From assembly GCF_022024035.1 (NCBI RefSeq), contig NZ_CP091787.1, forward strand, positions 1,488,001 through 1,552,000: a stretch of DNA of 64,000 bases, given 5' to 3'. The first letter of the stretch is position 1. Every line of letters starts with the position of its first letter. Of this stretch, positions 46,463 through 54,154 are shown piece after piece. Made by a program: the position numbers and the translations under genes. Origin of the DNA: Prevotella sp. E13-17. Lineage in GTDB: Bacteria; Bacteroidota; Bacteroidia; Bacteroidales; Bacteroidaceae. The notes beneath the pieces are model-generated. The model saw only the letters and a list, made by a program, of their open reading frames with translations. It searched no databases and was not told the DNA's origin.

Positions 46463-47846
46463 CGCAGGCCTCCTTTCTCAAGTCGTTGTCCGATATGTTT
46501 AGCATGTCGTTCAGCAACAGGGTGATGGTGCGGCTGTTGCGCTCTATGTTGTCGGCCATTTCATCAATGTTGATGGTAGTTCTTTTCTGCCTGAAGTCGG
46601 CCAGGTCCTTCATGTCGTTGAAGATAGCGTGAGCCGGCGGTATCATCTGGTTGGTCATGTTGTGCATGAAGTCCGTCATGGTCTTGTTGGCATTCTTGGC
46701 GCGTTCATAGGCAGCACTTAGTTGTTCGCCGTGCTGTCTATAGTTGTTGGTCAGCTGTTCCACCTCTTCGGCATGCTTGGCCAGTCTTTGCTGCATCTTT
46801 TGGAAGTTGGCTTGCAGCTGCCCAATCTCGTCGTGGTGACGGCTGTCGGGGATGGGCTCGTTGTATTGTCCCTTGGCCAGACTCTTGGCTCGCTCTGTCA
46901 GCATCCGCAGTGGCTTCAACTGGCGGCGAATGATGGTATAGTAGGAGGCAAACATCAGCAACAGTCCGGCAATGGCGACGACAGATGTCCAAAGTCTCAG
47001 CGTGTCGTAGTCGCCGTAGATATCAGTTCTGGGGTACACGATGCCAGCGCTCCAGTTCATGTCGTCGTTGTAGTATTCAGTAGTGTTTCTGCGTTCAAAC
47101 GGCTTGTAGAACACGAAGTATTTGTTGCCGTCAACGCTGAAGGGCATGTAGCCGCTTTCGCCTGCCACCATCTTCTGTGCCGCCTTGCAGATGTTTTTGT
47201 CTTCTGCTTGGTCGTAGAAGTCAAACACCGTCTCGTTGTTCAGTCGGCTCTTGTCGTGGTGCACAATCAGCGACCCGTCGCTGTCCAGCAGCACACAGTA
47301 CGAGTGTTCCGACGGCTTGGCGGCCAGTACAATCTGCGACAGCATGTTGAGCGAGATATCTACCGTGATCACGCCGTGGCGGTCTGTCATGGGCATGACA
47401 TAGGTGGTCACGGGTTCCTGCTTTTTGCCCTCTTTCAGACTGCGGTTTTTCCATGTTGGCAGTCCCGACTTCATGACAGTTGCCAGCCAGGCTTGCGACA
47501 GGTAGTCTTCGTCGAAGGCGATGGTGCAACCTGTCACGTAGGGGTTGGCATCCATGATTTGCCGCCTGCATTCGCTCACTGTCTCGGGCTTGTTCAAGTA
47601 GGGTTGCAGGTTCATATAGATGTTGCCGGTGGTCTGTTCCACGGTCAGCATCATGTTGTCAATATTTGCGATGGTGGCATCCAATGTCTGAAAGGCTTTC
47701 TGTACGGTGTCGTGGTTCACCTCTCTCTTGGTGTAATTGAGTATCAATATGAGAGTAGCCATGAGCAGTACGCCCATAGATAACACGCTAATAAGACTTA
47801 TCTTCAACGATAAGTTTTTTTTCACAAGGTTAGTAATTCTCTGCAT
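46455..47846 (-). CDS. Cache-HAMP half-kinase lacking His and ATPase domain (first gene of pair 2)
   Basis: The protein has 463 residues. It has the same front end as the kinases: membrane helix (about 15-37), Cache sensor, second helix (about 285-305), HAMP (RRQLKPLRMLTERAKSLAKG) and coiled coil, then a DHp-like segment. Where active partners read FIQN(V/M)THQ(I/V)RTPLN, this reads FMHNMTNQMIPPAHAI: the phospho-acceptor His is Asn399. The second DHp helix is present (ERNSRTITLLLNDMLNIS) and the protein ends there; no ATPase domain follows. It therefore cannot autophosphorylate and may form mixed dimers with the kinase encoded next, to which it is translationally coupled. It has its own consensus promoter only 10 bases before the ATG. 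Confidence 0.92.
   Translation of the reverse strand: MQRITNLVKKNLSLKISLISVLSMGVLLMATLILILNYTKREVNHDTVQKAFQTLDATIANIDNMMLTVEQTTGNIYMNLQPYLNKPETVSECRRQIMDANPYVTGCTIAFDEDYLSQAWLATVMKSGLPTWKNRSLKEGKKQEPVTTYVMPMTDRHGVITVDISLNMLSQIVLAAKPSEHSYCVLLDSDGSLIVHHDKSRLNNETVFDFYDQAEDKNICKAAQKMVAGESGYMPFSVDGNKYFVFYKPFERRNTTEYYNDDMNWSAGIVYPRTDIYGDYDTLRLWTSVVAIAGLLLMFASYYTIIRRQLKPLRMLTERAKSLAKGQYNEPIPDSRHHDEIGQLQANFQKMQQRLAKHAEEVEQLTNNYRQHGEQLSAAYERAKNANKTMTDFMHNMTNQMIPPAHAIFNDMKDLADFRQKRTTINIDEMADNIERNSRTITLLLNDMLNISDNDLRKEACDD
46469..46476 (-). promoter_or_regulatory. Strong Shine-Dalgarno for the kinase of pair 2
   Basis: AAAGGAGG on the minus strand, 6 bases before the ATG at 46462, inside the last codons of the half-kinase gene. 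Strong anti-SD matches are unusual in Bacteroidetes. Confidence 0.75.
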
Positions 47847-47856
47847 ATTTCCTTGG

Positions 47857-47888
47857 CAAATATACGAAGAATTTATTTTCTGACCAAA
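47857..47888 (-). promoter_or_regulatory. Promoter of sensor pair 2
   Basis: Minus strand: TTTG (47888-47885), exactly 20 bases, TATATTTG (47864-47857). The half-kinase ATG follows after 10 bases (CCAAGGAAAT), so the leader is only a few nucleotides. Confidence 0.8.
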
Positions 47889-47914
47889 TAAAAATGCGTT
47901 TTTTTATCTTCCAA

Positions 47915-47934
47915 GATGTTGCGGTACCAACATC
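47915..47934. other. Small inverted repeat between sensor pairs
   Basis: GATGTTG and CAACATC surround a six-base loop just after the stop of the pair 1 kinase. No T-tract follows directly, so termination here is uncertain and read-through from pair 1 to pair 2 is possible. Confidence 0.35.
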
Positions 47935-47968
47935 GGGATGGTGTCAGCATGTCTGCAGCCCGGCGTTG

Positions 47969-49882
47969 TTACAGTGGCATTTCCAGCACGAAGCGGCAAC
48001 CCTCGGTGTAGGTGTCGTCCAACCAGACCTTACCCCCCATCTCTTCAGCGTGTTGCTTGATGAGTGGCAGTCCCAGTCCCAGTCCTTCGGTGAAGTCGTC
48101 CACTTTGTCGAAGAACTTGAAGATGCGCTGGCGGTCGGCTTTGGCAATGCCTTTGCCCGTGTCTTGCACGATGAACTGCACGTGGTCTTTCACCAGTTTT
48201 ACGCTCAGGCTGATGTTTGCTCTGTCGGAGTGGCGCTGGGCGTTCAGCAGCATCTCGGCGACGCTATATTTCAGTTTGATAGTGTTGGCTCTGACGTAGA
48301 ACATGGCGGGCAGCTCGGTTGTGAAGGCGATGGGCACGTCTAAGTAGGTCTCTTTGACGAATGCAATGATTTCGCGGCACATCTTGTTGGGGTTCACCAT
48401 CTCGTCGTTGGATGACAGTTTCAGTGCCTTCTTACCATTGTCCGAACTGTCAAACAGCATCAGCATCATGCGGTTCAGGTATTTCGAGTTCTTATACATC
48501 GTGTCGGCTATCTTCCTAAGCTCCTCGGTGGTGATGGCCGGACTGGTGTGGTTGGCGTCGTTGCTCAGCACCTGTGCAAATCCCATGATGATGTTCAGCG
48601 GTGTGCGCACTTGGTGTGTCATATTCTGTATGAACTTTGTCTTCTGTCGGTCGGCCTCTTTCACCTTTTCGGTGGCTTCCTCCAGTTCCTTGTTGCGCTT
48701 GGCGGTCTGTTCGGTGGTGTAGCGCACGCTGCCCATGTAGAAATTCAGCGAGCTCAGCATCTTGCCATAGCTGTTCTGTAGTTCGCCGACGATGTCCTTG
48801 CGGGTGCTCTTGCCGATGTGCACCTCCATGTTGCCCTTGCTTATCTCGTTGACTTTTTTCAGCATTTTCTTCAGTGGCTGGATGCTGCGTTTTGCCACGC
48901 GGTGGCATGCCAGCAGGGTGATGACGAAGCCGATGAACAGCAGTGCCGCCACGATGTGCGACAGTTGTTTGTAGCCCTTCATGATGTCGCGGTCCGGACA
49001 CACCACGGCCAGTGTCCACGTGGTGCCGGGCACGGGGCGGTAGCACACCAGTGCTGGTTCTCCGTCGATCTCGATGTTCATGCGCCCGCTGACTCCCTTG
49101 GTCATCTCATGGCCCAGAGCAATGATGTCTGCATCCTTGTCTGCCGACTTGCCGCTGAAGATGGTCTTGTTCATCAGTCGGGTAGAGTCGGGGTGTATCA
49201 AGTAGTGCCCCTCCTCGTCGAGTATCATGAAGTACGAGTGCGGGTAGGGCTTAACTTTGGCAATCTTCTCCGACAGCAGGTTCATCGACAGGTCTGTCGA
49301 GATGATGCCGGCAAAGCGTTTGTTCTTGGTGTCATACAGTGGCTTGTGATACGATGCCACCATGCCGTCTAGGGTGTAGGTCAGTGTGTCGGCCTTGTTG
49401 TAGTACACCTCCCAGCAGGGCTTTTTCAGGTAGCGTGGTATCTTATATTTGATGGCATCCACCTGTTCGCACTCCTTGCCGATCACGGTTTGCAGCTGCT
49501 CGCCGTTGCGACCCGTATATACGGAGTAGGGCTTAGTGGTGGTGTCCATGGCGTCGGGTTCCATCGTGATGGAGCATCCGCTCAGGTAGGGGTTCATCCA
49601 CACAATGCGCTGCGAGAAGGCCATCAGAGAGTCGTGGTTGAGCGACTCTTCCACCAGCCAGCTGTTAGCGTTGGTGGCAGTCTCGGCAGTTATCAGATAG
49701 CGTTTCAGCAGTTGCATGGTGGTGTAGAGCGTGCTGTTGGCGCGTTCCACCGACTGTTGTCTGACGATGCGTCGTGTCTGTATGAATAGCACGCCGACCG
49801 AAGCCAGAAACAGCGGCATGGCCAGTATCAGCAAGCTCAGGCTGATTCTTGCCGAGAACGATTTCTTCAGGAAATTATTCAA
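47969..49882 (-). CDS. Complete Cache-HAMP sensor histidine kinase (second gene of pair 1)
   Basis: The protein has 637 residues with the same plan as the kinase at 44531: helix, double-Cache-like sensor, helix, HAMP, coiled coil, DHp with His423 (FIQNMTHQVRTPLN), ATPase domain with EMLLNAQRHSDRA, VQDTGKGIA, FKFFDKV and LGLGLPL, ending EGCRFVLEMPL. The two kinases agree along their whole length, including CYRPVPGT(P/T)W in the sensor. The start codon is TTG, with no in-frame ATG before the membrane helix. The choice is supported by a perfect SD (AAAGGAGGTG) 7 bases upstream and by the same 8-base overlap with the preceding gene as in the other pair. No response regulator is adjacent. Confidence 0.92.
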   Translation of the reverse strand: MNNFLKKSFSARISLSLLILAMPLFLASVGVLFIQTRRIVRQQSVERANSTLYTTMQLLKRYLITAETATNANSWLVEESLNHDSLMAFSQRIVWMNPYLSGCSITMEPDAMDTTTKPYSVYTGRNGEQLQTVIGKECEQVDAIKYKIPRYLKKPCWEVYYNKADTLTYTLDGMVASYHKPLYDTKNKRFAGIISTDLSMNLLSEKIAKVKPYPHSYFMILDEEGHYLIHPDSTRLMNKTIFSGKSADKDADIIALGHEMTKGVSGRMNIEIDGEPALVCYRPVPGTTWTLAVVCPDRDIMKGYKQLSHIVAALLFIGFVITLLACHRVAKRSIQPLKKMLKKVNEISKGNMEVHIGKSTRKDIVGELQNSYGKMLSSLNFYMGSVRYTTEQTAKRNKELEEATEKVKEADRQKTKFIQNMTHQVRTPLNIIMGFAQVLSNDANHTSPAITTEELRKIADTMYKNSKYLNRMMLMLFDSSDNGKKALKLSSNDEMVNPNKMCREIIAFVKETYLDVPIAFTTELPAMFYVRANTIKLKYSVAEMLLNAQRHSDRANISLSVKLVKDHVQFIVQDTGKGIAKADRQRIFKFFDKVDDFTEGLGLGLPLIKQHAEEMGGKVWLDDTYTEGCRFVLEMPL

Positions 49883-51368
49883 GGCTCTCCACCTCCTTTC
49901 TCATATCTTCTTCCGACAGGTTCAGGATGTGGTTCAGTGTCTTGGTGATGGCATTGCCATTTACCTGTATGTTGTCGGCCAGCATGGCAGCCGTCTGTTT
50001 GTCTGTGTTGCCGTCGGTCTGTTTCAGCTGTTCCACGCTTTTGTCGATATCTTGTGCGGGTTTGATCATCTGGTTGGTGATGTTGTGCAGGAAGGCCACC
50101 TTCAGTAGTTCGGCCTTACGTGCCTGGTTGTAGGCCCTGTGCAGCACCTTGTTGCGCTCGTGCAGCGTGTTAGTGTGCTGCTGCAGTTCGCCAATGTGCT
50201 TGGACAGCGACTGCTGCATGCGCTCCACGGCGTCGTGCAGTCGGCCCACCTCGTCCTGCCGCTTGTTCTTTGGCAGATGGTGGTCGTAGTGCCCCAGGGC
50301 GATGCGCTTCGCCTGGTCGCTCAGCATTCTGAGCGGCATCAGCTGTCGGCGTGTGATGATGAGAGTGAAGATGAACAGCAGCAGTAGTCCCAACACACCC
50401 AGTGCGACGGCCATCTTGAACACGCTGTTGTAGTGGCTGTAGATGTCATCTTCTGGATAGGCTATGCCGATGCTCCACCCTGATTCGGCATTGAGTCGGT
50501 AGGGTGTTTGTGCATGTACGAAGGGTTTGTAGAAAGCGTTGTAGGTGGTGCCGTTGTAGTTCAGCGACTTGTGCGATGCCTTGCCGTTGGTCATCTCTTT
50601 CACCACTTCTTTCACCGATTCGCCTTGAAGTTTGTCGGCGGTGTGGGGTATCAGGTGGCTGCCATTGGGATGTACGATGAACGAGCCGTCTTTGTCCAGC
50701 ATCGCACAAAACGAGTTTGGCGAGGTCTTGGCAGCCGACACGATGTTGGACAGCAGTCCCATTGACACATCCATGCGCACCACGCCAACGATGTGATTCC
50801 TGCCGTCAGGAATGGGCATGCAGTACGAGATGATGGGTTCCTCGTTGCTGTCGTCCTCCAGTGGGTTCAGCCACAGTGCGTGTTTTCCTTCACAGACGCT
50901 TGTCCACCATTTCTGCTCGTAGTAAGGGCGCGTCTCCAGTCGGTTTTCGAAGATAATGGGCGAGTCCGATCCTGGTTGGTCGCTGGTCTCCAGTCGGTGC
51001 ATATAGACCATGAAGTAGGGAGCTCTCTTGTAGTAGCCGGGTTGCATGGCAATGGCGCATCCCGTGACGTAGGGGTTCGACTCTATCAGCCTCTGACAGT
51101 AGGTGTACATTCTTGCGGGCTGCCCCAAATAGTGCACCATGTTGAACAGCATGTTGCCCGAGGTCTCCTCTACGCTGAGCAGGATGTTGTCGATGTTGCC
51201 CTCGGTGCCATGCAGCACGTACTCCGACTCCTTCATGGCGTCTTCGACAATAGCTCTTTTGGTTTGAACCAACATGACAGACAACGATAGTATCAGAAGC
51301 GTTGCCATCGACAACACGGCCAGCAAACTTATCCTCAACGACAGATCCCTATTTATCTTTCCTATCAC
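49875..51368 (-). CDS. Cache-HAMP half-kinase lacking His and ATPase domain (first gene of pair 1)
   Basis: The protein has 497 residues: membrane helix (about 13-35), Cache sensor, second helix (about 318-340), HAMP (RRQLMPLRMLSDQAKRIALG), coiled coil, then a DHp-like end. The His site reads FLHNITNQMIKPAQ, so Asn432 replaces His, exactly as in the half-kinase of pair 2. The protein stops after the second helix (AITKTLNHILNLSEED) and a charged RKEVE tail that also encodes the SD of the next gene. Shared loss of His and ATPase in both pairs implies the split arose before the duplication and has been kept. Signalling would have to pass through the coupled kinase or another partner. Confidence 0.92.
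   Translation of the reverse strand: MIGKINRDLSLRISLLAVLSMATLLILSLSVMLVQTKRAIVEDAMKESEYVLHGTEGNIDNILLSVEETSGNMLFNMVHYLGQPARMYTYCQRLIESNPYVTGCAIAMQPGYYKRAPYFMVYMHRLETSDQPGSDSPIIFENRLETRPYYEQKWWTSVCEGKHALWLNPLEDDSNEEPIISYCMPIPDGRNHIVGVVRMDVSMGLLSNIVSAAKTSPNSFCAMLDKDGSFIVHPNGSHLIPHTADKLQGESVKEVVKEMTNGKASHKSLNYNGTTYNAFYKPFVHAQTPYRLNAESGWSIGIAYPEDDIYSHYNSVFKMAVALGVLGLLLLFIFTLIITRRQLMPLRMLSDQAKRIALGHYDHHLPKNKRQDEVGRLHDAVERMQQSLSKHIGELQQHTNTLHERNKVLHRAYNQARKAELLKVAFLHNITNQMIKPAQDIDKSVEQLKQTDGNTDKQTAAMLADNIQVNGNAITKTLNHILNLSEEDMRKEVESLE
49890..49899 (-). promoter_or_regulatory. Perfect Shine-Dalgarno that supports a TTG start
   Basis: AAAGGAGGTG on the minus strand, 7 bases before the TTG at 49882. 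It decides the start of the pair 1 kinase. Confidence 0.78.
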
Positions 51369-51500
51369 AATATTGTTTCCTATAGAATCTTTTAATGGTT
51401 CTCTACGATGCCAATTCTTGATCGCTGTTTTCCGCTTTTCTTTTCGATTTTTCGATTTGCGGAACTATCTCTATATATTATATATATGGTATAGTGAGTG

Positions 51501-51508
51501 CAAAATTA
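51501..51508 (-). promoter_or_regulatory. -7 box of the sensor pair 1 operon
   Basis: TAATTTTG on the minus strand, about 130 bases before the half-kinase ATG. The flanking CCAAAAGTTTTTGTA and TTTGCACT match the galE promoter. No TTTG lies 20 bases upstream. Confidence 0.6.
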
Positions 51509-51580
51509 CAAAAACTTTTGGTGCGTTATAGCATTTTTGGAGTTTTTATGATGTTTTTAAGCCTTCTTAACGAATAAAGG

Positions 51581-51612
51581 TTTGCGCGTGTTGTTTAAAT
51601 TTATTACCTTTG
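51581..51612 (+). promoter_or_regulatory. Orphan consensus promoter pointing right
   Basis: TTTG (51581-51584), exactly 20 bases, TACCTTTG (51605-51612). No plus-strand gene follows; the next coding genes (pgk and others) lie on the minus strand. It may drive a small non-coding RNA across 51620-51850. Within the 51369-52109 gap this, the repeat at 51812 and the pgk terminator are the only structures I see. Confidence 0.55.
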
Positions 51613-51811
51613 AAGGAAAATAAAATCACGACAAAAAACTAAACAAAATTAGGTGAAATATACCTGTTTTTGCAGTTTGTATTTTCTTATGTCTTTTAAA
51701 AAGAGTATGTTTGTTTGTCTTTAAGTCTGGTATTGTGTCTTTATAGCATAGGTTTTATGATCATTTTTCTAAGCTTTGTTGTTTCAATACTTAAGGTTTT
51801 GTTCTTCGTAT

Positions 51812-51845
51812 AGGGTCTAGAATACCCATTTCTAGGGTCTAGACC
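51812..51845. repeat. Second copy of the 22-base-period palindromic unit
   Basis: AGGGTCTAGAA (from 51812) and TTCTAGGGTCTAGACC (from 51830) share TAGGGTCTAGA, and the common cores are exactly 22 bases apart. GGTCTAGACC (51836-51845) is a perfect palindrome. The unit and spacing match the array at 10501-10735. Confidence 0.6.
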
Positions 51846-51952
51846 TTCACCTTGGGTTTCTCACCTTTCAAAATACGTGCGGTGTAGTGCATAGACAAGC
51901 CCCGCCGTTTGACGTAGTGACTGTAGGGCAACTGGTAGATATCTTGGCTCAT
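51839..51952 (-). CDS. Possible small basic protein downstream of pgk
   Basis: An open frame of 37 codons from an ATG at 51952 (MSQDIYQLPYSHYVKRRG, then a basic end KGEKPKVKV). The codon choice and about 50% G+C resemble coding DNA more than the A+T-rich gap around it. It begins directly after the pgk terminator and its stop lies in the palindromic repeat. No promoter is seen. It may be a gene remnant; I do not recognise it. Confidence 0.25.
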   Translation of the reverse strand: MSQDIYQLPYSHYVKRRGLSMHYTARILKGEKPKVKV

Positions 51953-51958
51953 GCGCAC

Positions 51959-51999
51959 AAAAAAGAACAACGGGTGTAGAAAGAATCTACACCCGTTGT
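51959..51999 (-). terminator. Terminator after pgk (minus strand)
   Basis: ACAACGGGTGTAGA and TCTACACCCGTTGT form a perfect 14-bp stem around a five-base loop; on the minus strand TCTTTTTTG follows. It lies about 110 bases beyond the pgk stop. Confidence 0.92.
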
Positions 52000-52109
52000 C
52001 TATAAATGAAATGACTCGCCCCCACAACTTACGTGATTAAAACGCCTCACTCCTTCTTGCGGTAGCAAGCGGCCAAAGGTCGAGCGGAGGAGGTAGGGGA
52101 GGGCTGGTC

Positions 52110-53381
52110 TTATTCGCCCTTGATAGCTGCCACACCAGGCAGAACCTTACCCTCGATGGCCTCGAGCAGAGCACCACCACCAGTAGAGATGTAAGAAACC
52201 TGGTCGGCCAGACCGAACTTGTTGACACAAGCTACAGAGTCGCCACCACCAATCAGTGAGAATGCACCGTTCTTGGTAGCCTCGGCAATAGCCTCGCCGA
52301 TGGCACGTGAACCAGCGGTGAAAGCATCGCACTCGAACACACCGGCAGGACCGTTCCACAGGATAGTCTTGGCACCCTTGATAGCCTCGGCAAATGCCTT
52401 CTGGCTCTCAGGACCAGCGTCAACACCCTCGAAACCGGCAGGAACCTTGTTGGCAGGGCAGTTGATGATCTCAGCGCCATCCTTCACAGTCATGGTACCG
52501 AAGTCGAGACCGTTGGTAGCTGTGCAGTCAGAACCCAGAACGAGCTCTACGCCATTCTTCTTGGCCAGCTCCTCCACACCCAGAGCTACATCCAGCTTGT
52601 CGAGCTCTACGATAGAGTCGCCAATCTCGCCGTTGTGAGCCTTTGCGAAAGTGTAGGTCATGCCACCGCAGAGGATGAGCTTGTCAACCTTGCCGAGCAG
52701 GTTCTCGATGATACCGATCTTAGAAGATACCTTAGAACCACCCATGATGGCAACGAAAGGACGCTTGATGTTAGACAGTACGTTGTCAACAGCCTGAACC
52801 TCCTTCTCCATCAGCAGACCCAGCATCTTGTTGTCTGCATCAAAGTAGTCAGCGATAACAGCGGTAGAAGCGTGCTTGCGGTGAGCGGTGCCGAAGGCAT
52901 CCATCACGTAGCAGTCAGCATAAGAAGCCAGTGTCTTGGCAAACTCCTTCTGGCTGGCCTTCATGGCCTTCTTAGCCTCGTCGTATGCAGGGTCAGCCTT
53001 GTCGATACCTACGGGCTTGCCCTCTTCCTCGGGATAGAAACGCAGGTTCTCCAGCAGCAGAGCCTCGCCCATCTTCAGAGCCTTGGCAGCGTCGGCAGCC
53101 TTAGCGCAGTCGGGAGCGAAAGCCACGGGAACACCCAGAGCCTTCTCTACAGCCTCGCGGATCTGGCCCAGAGACTTCTTCATATCTACCTTACCTTTAG
53201 GCTTACCCATGTGGCTCATGATGATGGTGGCACCGCCATCGGCCAGAATCTTCTTCAGGGTGGGCAGAGCACCGCGGATGCGGGTGTCGTCTGTAATCTT
53301 ACCATTCTCATCGAGGGGTACGTTGAAATCTACACGTACGATTGCCTTCTTACCGGCAAAGTTGAATTCGTTGATTGTCAT
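52110..53381 (-). CDS. pgk: Phosphoglycerate kinase
   Basis: This glycolytic enzyme transfers phosphate between 1,3-bisphosphoglycerate and ADP. The 423-residue protein is normal for Bacteroidetes and shows the signature [17 protein letters not shown], the substrate-binding [50 protein letters not shown], and the nucleotide-binding [10 protein letters not shown] and [11 protein letters not shown]. It is a single-gene unit with a -7 box about 75 bases upstream and a strong terminator. Codon use is highly biased, as expected of an abundant protein. Confidence 0.98.
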   Translation of the reverse strand: MTINEFNFAGKKAIVRVDFNVPLDENGKITDDTRIRGALPTLKKILADGGATIIMSHMGKPKGKVDMKKSLGQIREAVEKALGVPVAFAPDCAKAADAAKALKMGEALLLENLRFYPEEEGKPVGIDKADPAYDEAKKAMKASQKEFAKTLASYADCYVMDAFGTAHRKHASTAVIADYFDADNKMLGLLMEKEVQAVDNVLSNIKRPFVAIMGGSKVSSKIGIIENLLGKVDKLILCGGMTYTFAKAHNGEIGDSIVELDKLDVALGVEELAKKNGVELVLGSDCTATNGLDFGTMTVKDGAEIINCPANKVPAGFEGVDAGPESQKAFAEAIKGAKTILWNGPAGVFECDAFTAGSRAIGEAIAEATKNGAFSLIGGGDSVACVNKFGLADQVSYISTGGGALLEAIEGKVLPGVAAIKGE

Positions 53382-53454
53382 AATGTTTATATTTAAAATA
53401 ACGTTATTTTGCTTTGTTGTCAGGCGGTGGGTGCCTATATCGTTAAAACGAGAG

Positions 53455-53462
53455 CAAAGATA
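53455..53462 (-). promoter_or_regulatory. -7 box of the pgk promoter
   Basis: TATCTTTG on the minus strand, giving a leader of about 70 nt. A TTTG lies only 14 bases upstream, which is short of the usual 20. Confidence 0.6.
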
Positions 53463-53526
53463 CTATAAATAGATGACAAACAGTAAGGTGGGAGGAATTA
53501 TTTAATACTTTTTTGCTAATCTATTA

Positions 53527-54150
53527 TTAATAATGTAATGCAGAGTTGGCAAAAGTATTCTTTTGTTTTAAGGGTATTCTGCCCACGATGCTGACGCAGG
53601 GGCGCTTGGCGAGTTCAGAGGGATGGCTGCCAGGCTGGCCTTCGGGCACCGTCATGCCGCGTGCAGCGTAGAACTGCTGCCAGTGGTCGATGATGCGCCC
53701 GGTGGCATCGTGGAACGACATGGGCACGGGCTGAAAGACGAGCTGCCCCTGCGGATCGACAAACGACAGTTGCACCAGTTCGGAACAGTAGATGTCGTCG
53801 TTGTCGGGCAGAAACAGGAAGTCGTAGTGACGCCCCAGATAGCTGCGGGCGTTGGTCAGCGAACGCTGTAGGTCGAATGGCGTGTTGATGCGACCGATGA
53901 GATAGTAGCCGTCGTGGGGCAGCGAATCGACTGGGGTGACGACCACACCGCAGTGGGTGGCCTCGATGACGCTGTCGGCACAGACTGCGATGGCAACATG
54001 CTCGATCAGGTCGGTCCGGACCAGTGTGATGGCGGTGGGGTGGTCTTTGACGTGGAACAGCAGGTCGCCCGCCTGCAACTGCTGAGCGGCAGCACCGATG
54101 CTGTAAAGCACCGATGCTGCGGTCAGTAGGATGTGAACAATCTGTCTCAT
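53527..54150 (-). CDS. YiiX/YebB-like NlpC/P60 hydrolase
   Basis: The protein has 207 residues from the ATG at 54150. It has a signal peptide (MRQIVHILLTAASVLYSIGAAAQ) and the permuted papain-like fold of the YiiX group: GDLLFHV at the start, the His of LIEHVAIAV, and the catalytic Cys in DIYCSELVQLSF. Relatives act as peptidoglycan endopeptidases or lipid-linked hydrolases in the envelope. A longer form starting with TTG at 54180 would overlap the receptor gene and is rejected. It begins 4 bases after the receptor stop, so both are in one operon. Confidence 0.85.
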   Translation of the reverse strand: MRQIVHILLTAASVLYSIGAAAQQLQAGDLLFHVKDHPTAITLVRTDLIEHVAIAVCADSVIEATHCGVVVTPVDSLPHDGYYLIGRINTPFDLQRSLTNARSYLGRHYDFLFLPDNDDIYCSELVQLSFVDPQGQLVFQPVPMSFHDATGRIIDHWQQFYAARGMTVPEGQPGSHPSELAKRPCVSIVGRIPLKQKNTFANSALHY

Positions 54151-54154
54151 GCGC

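Noticed and set aside
44531..51368. Half-kinases as frameshifted remnants of full kinases
   Set aside because: Both stop at the same domain boundary, both carry the same His-to-Asn change, and the following genes have complete sensors of their own, so no single mutation explains them.
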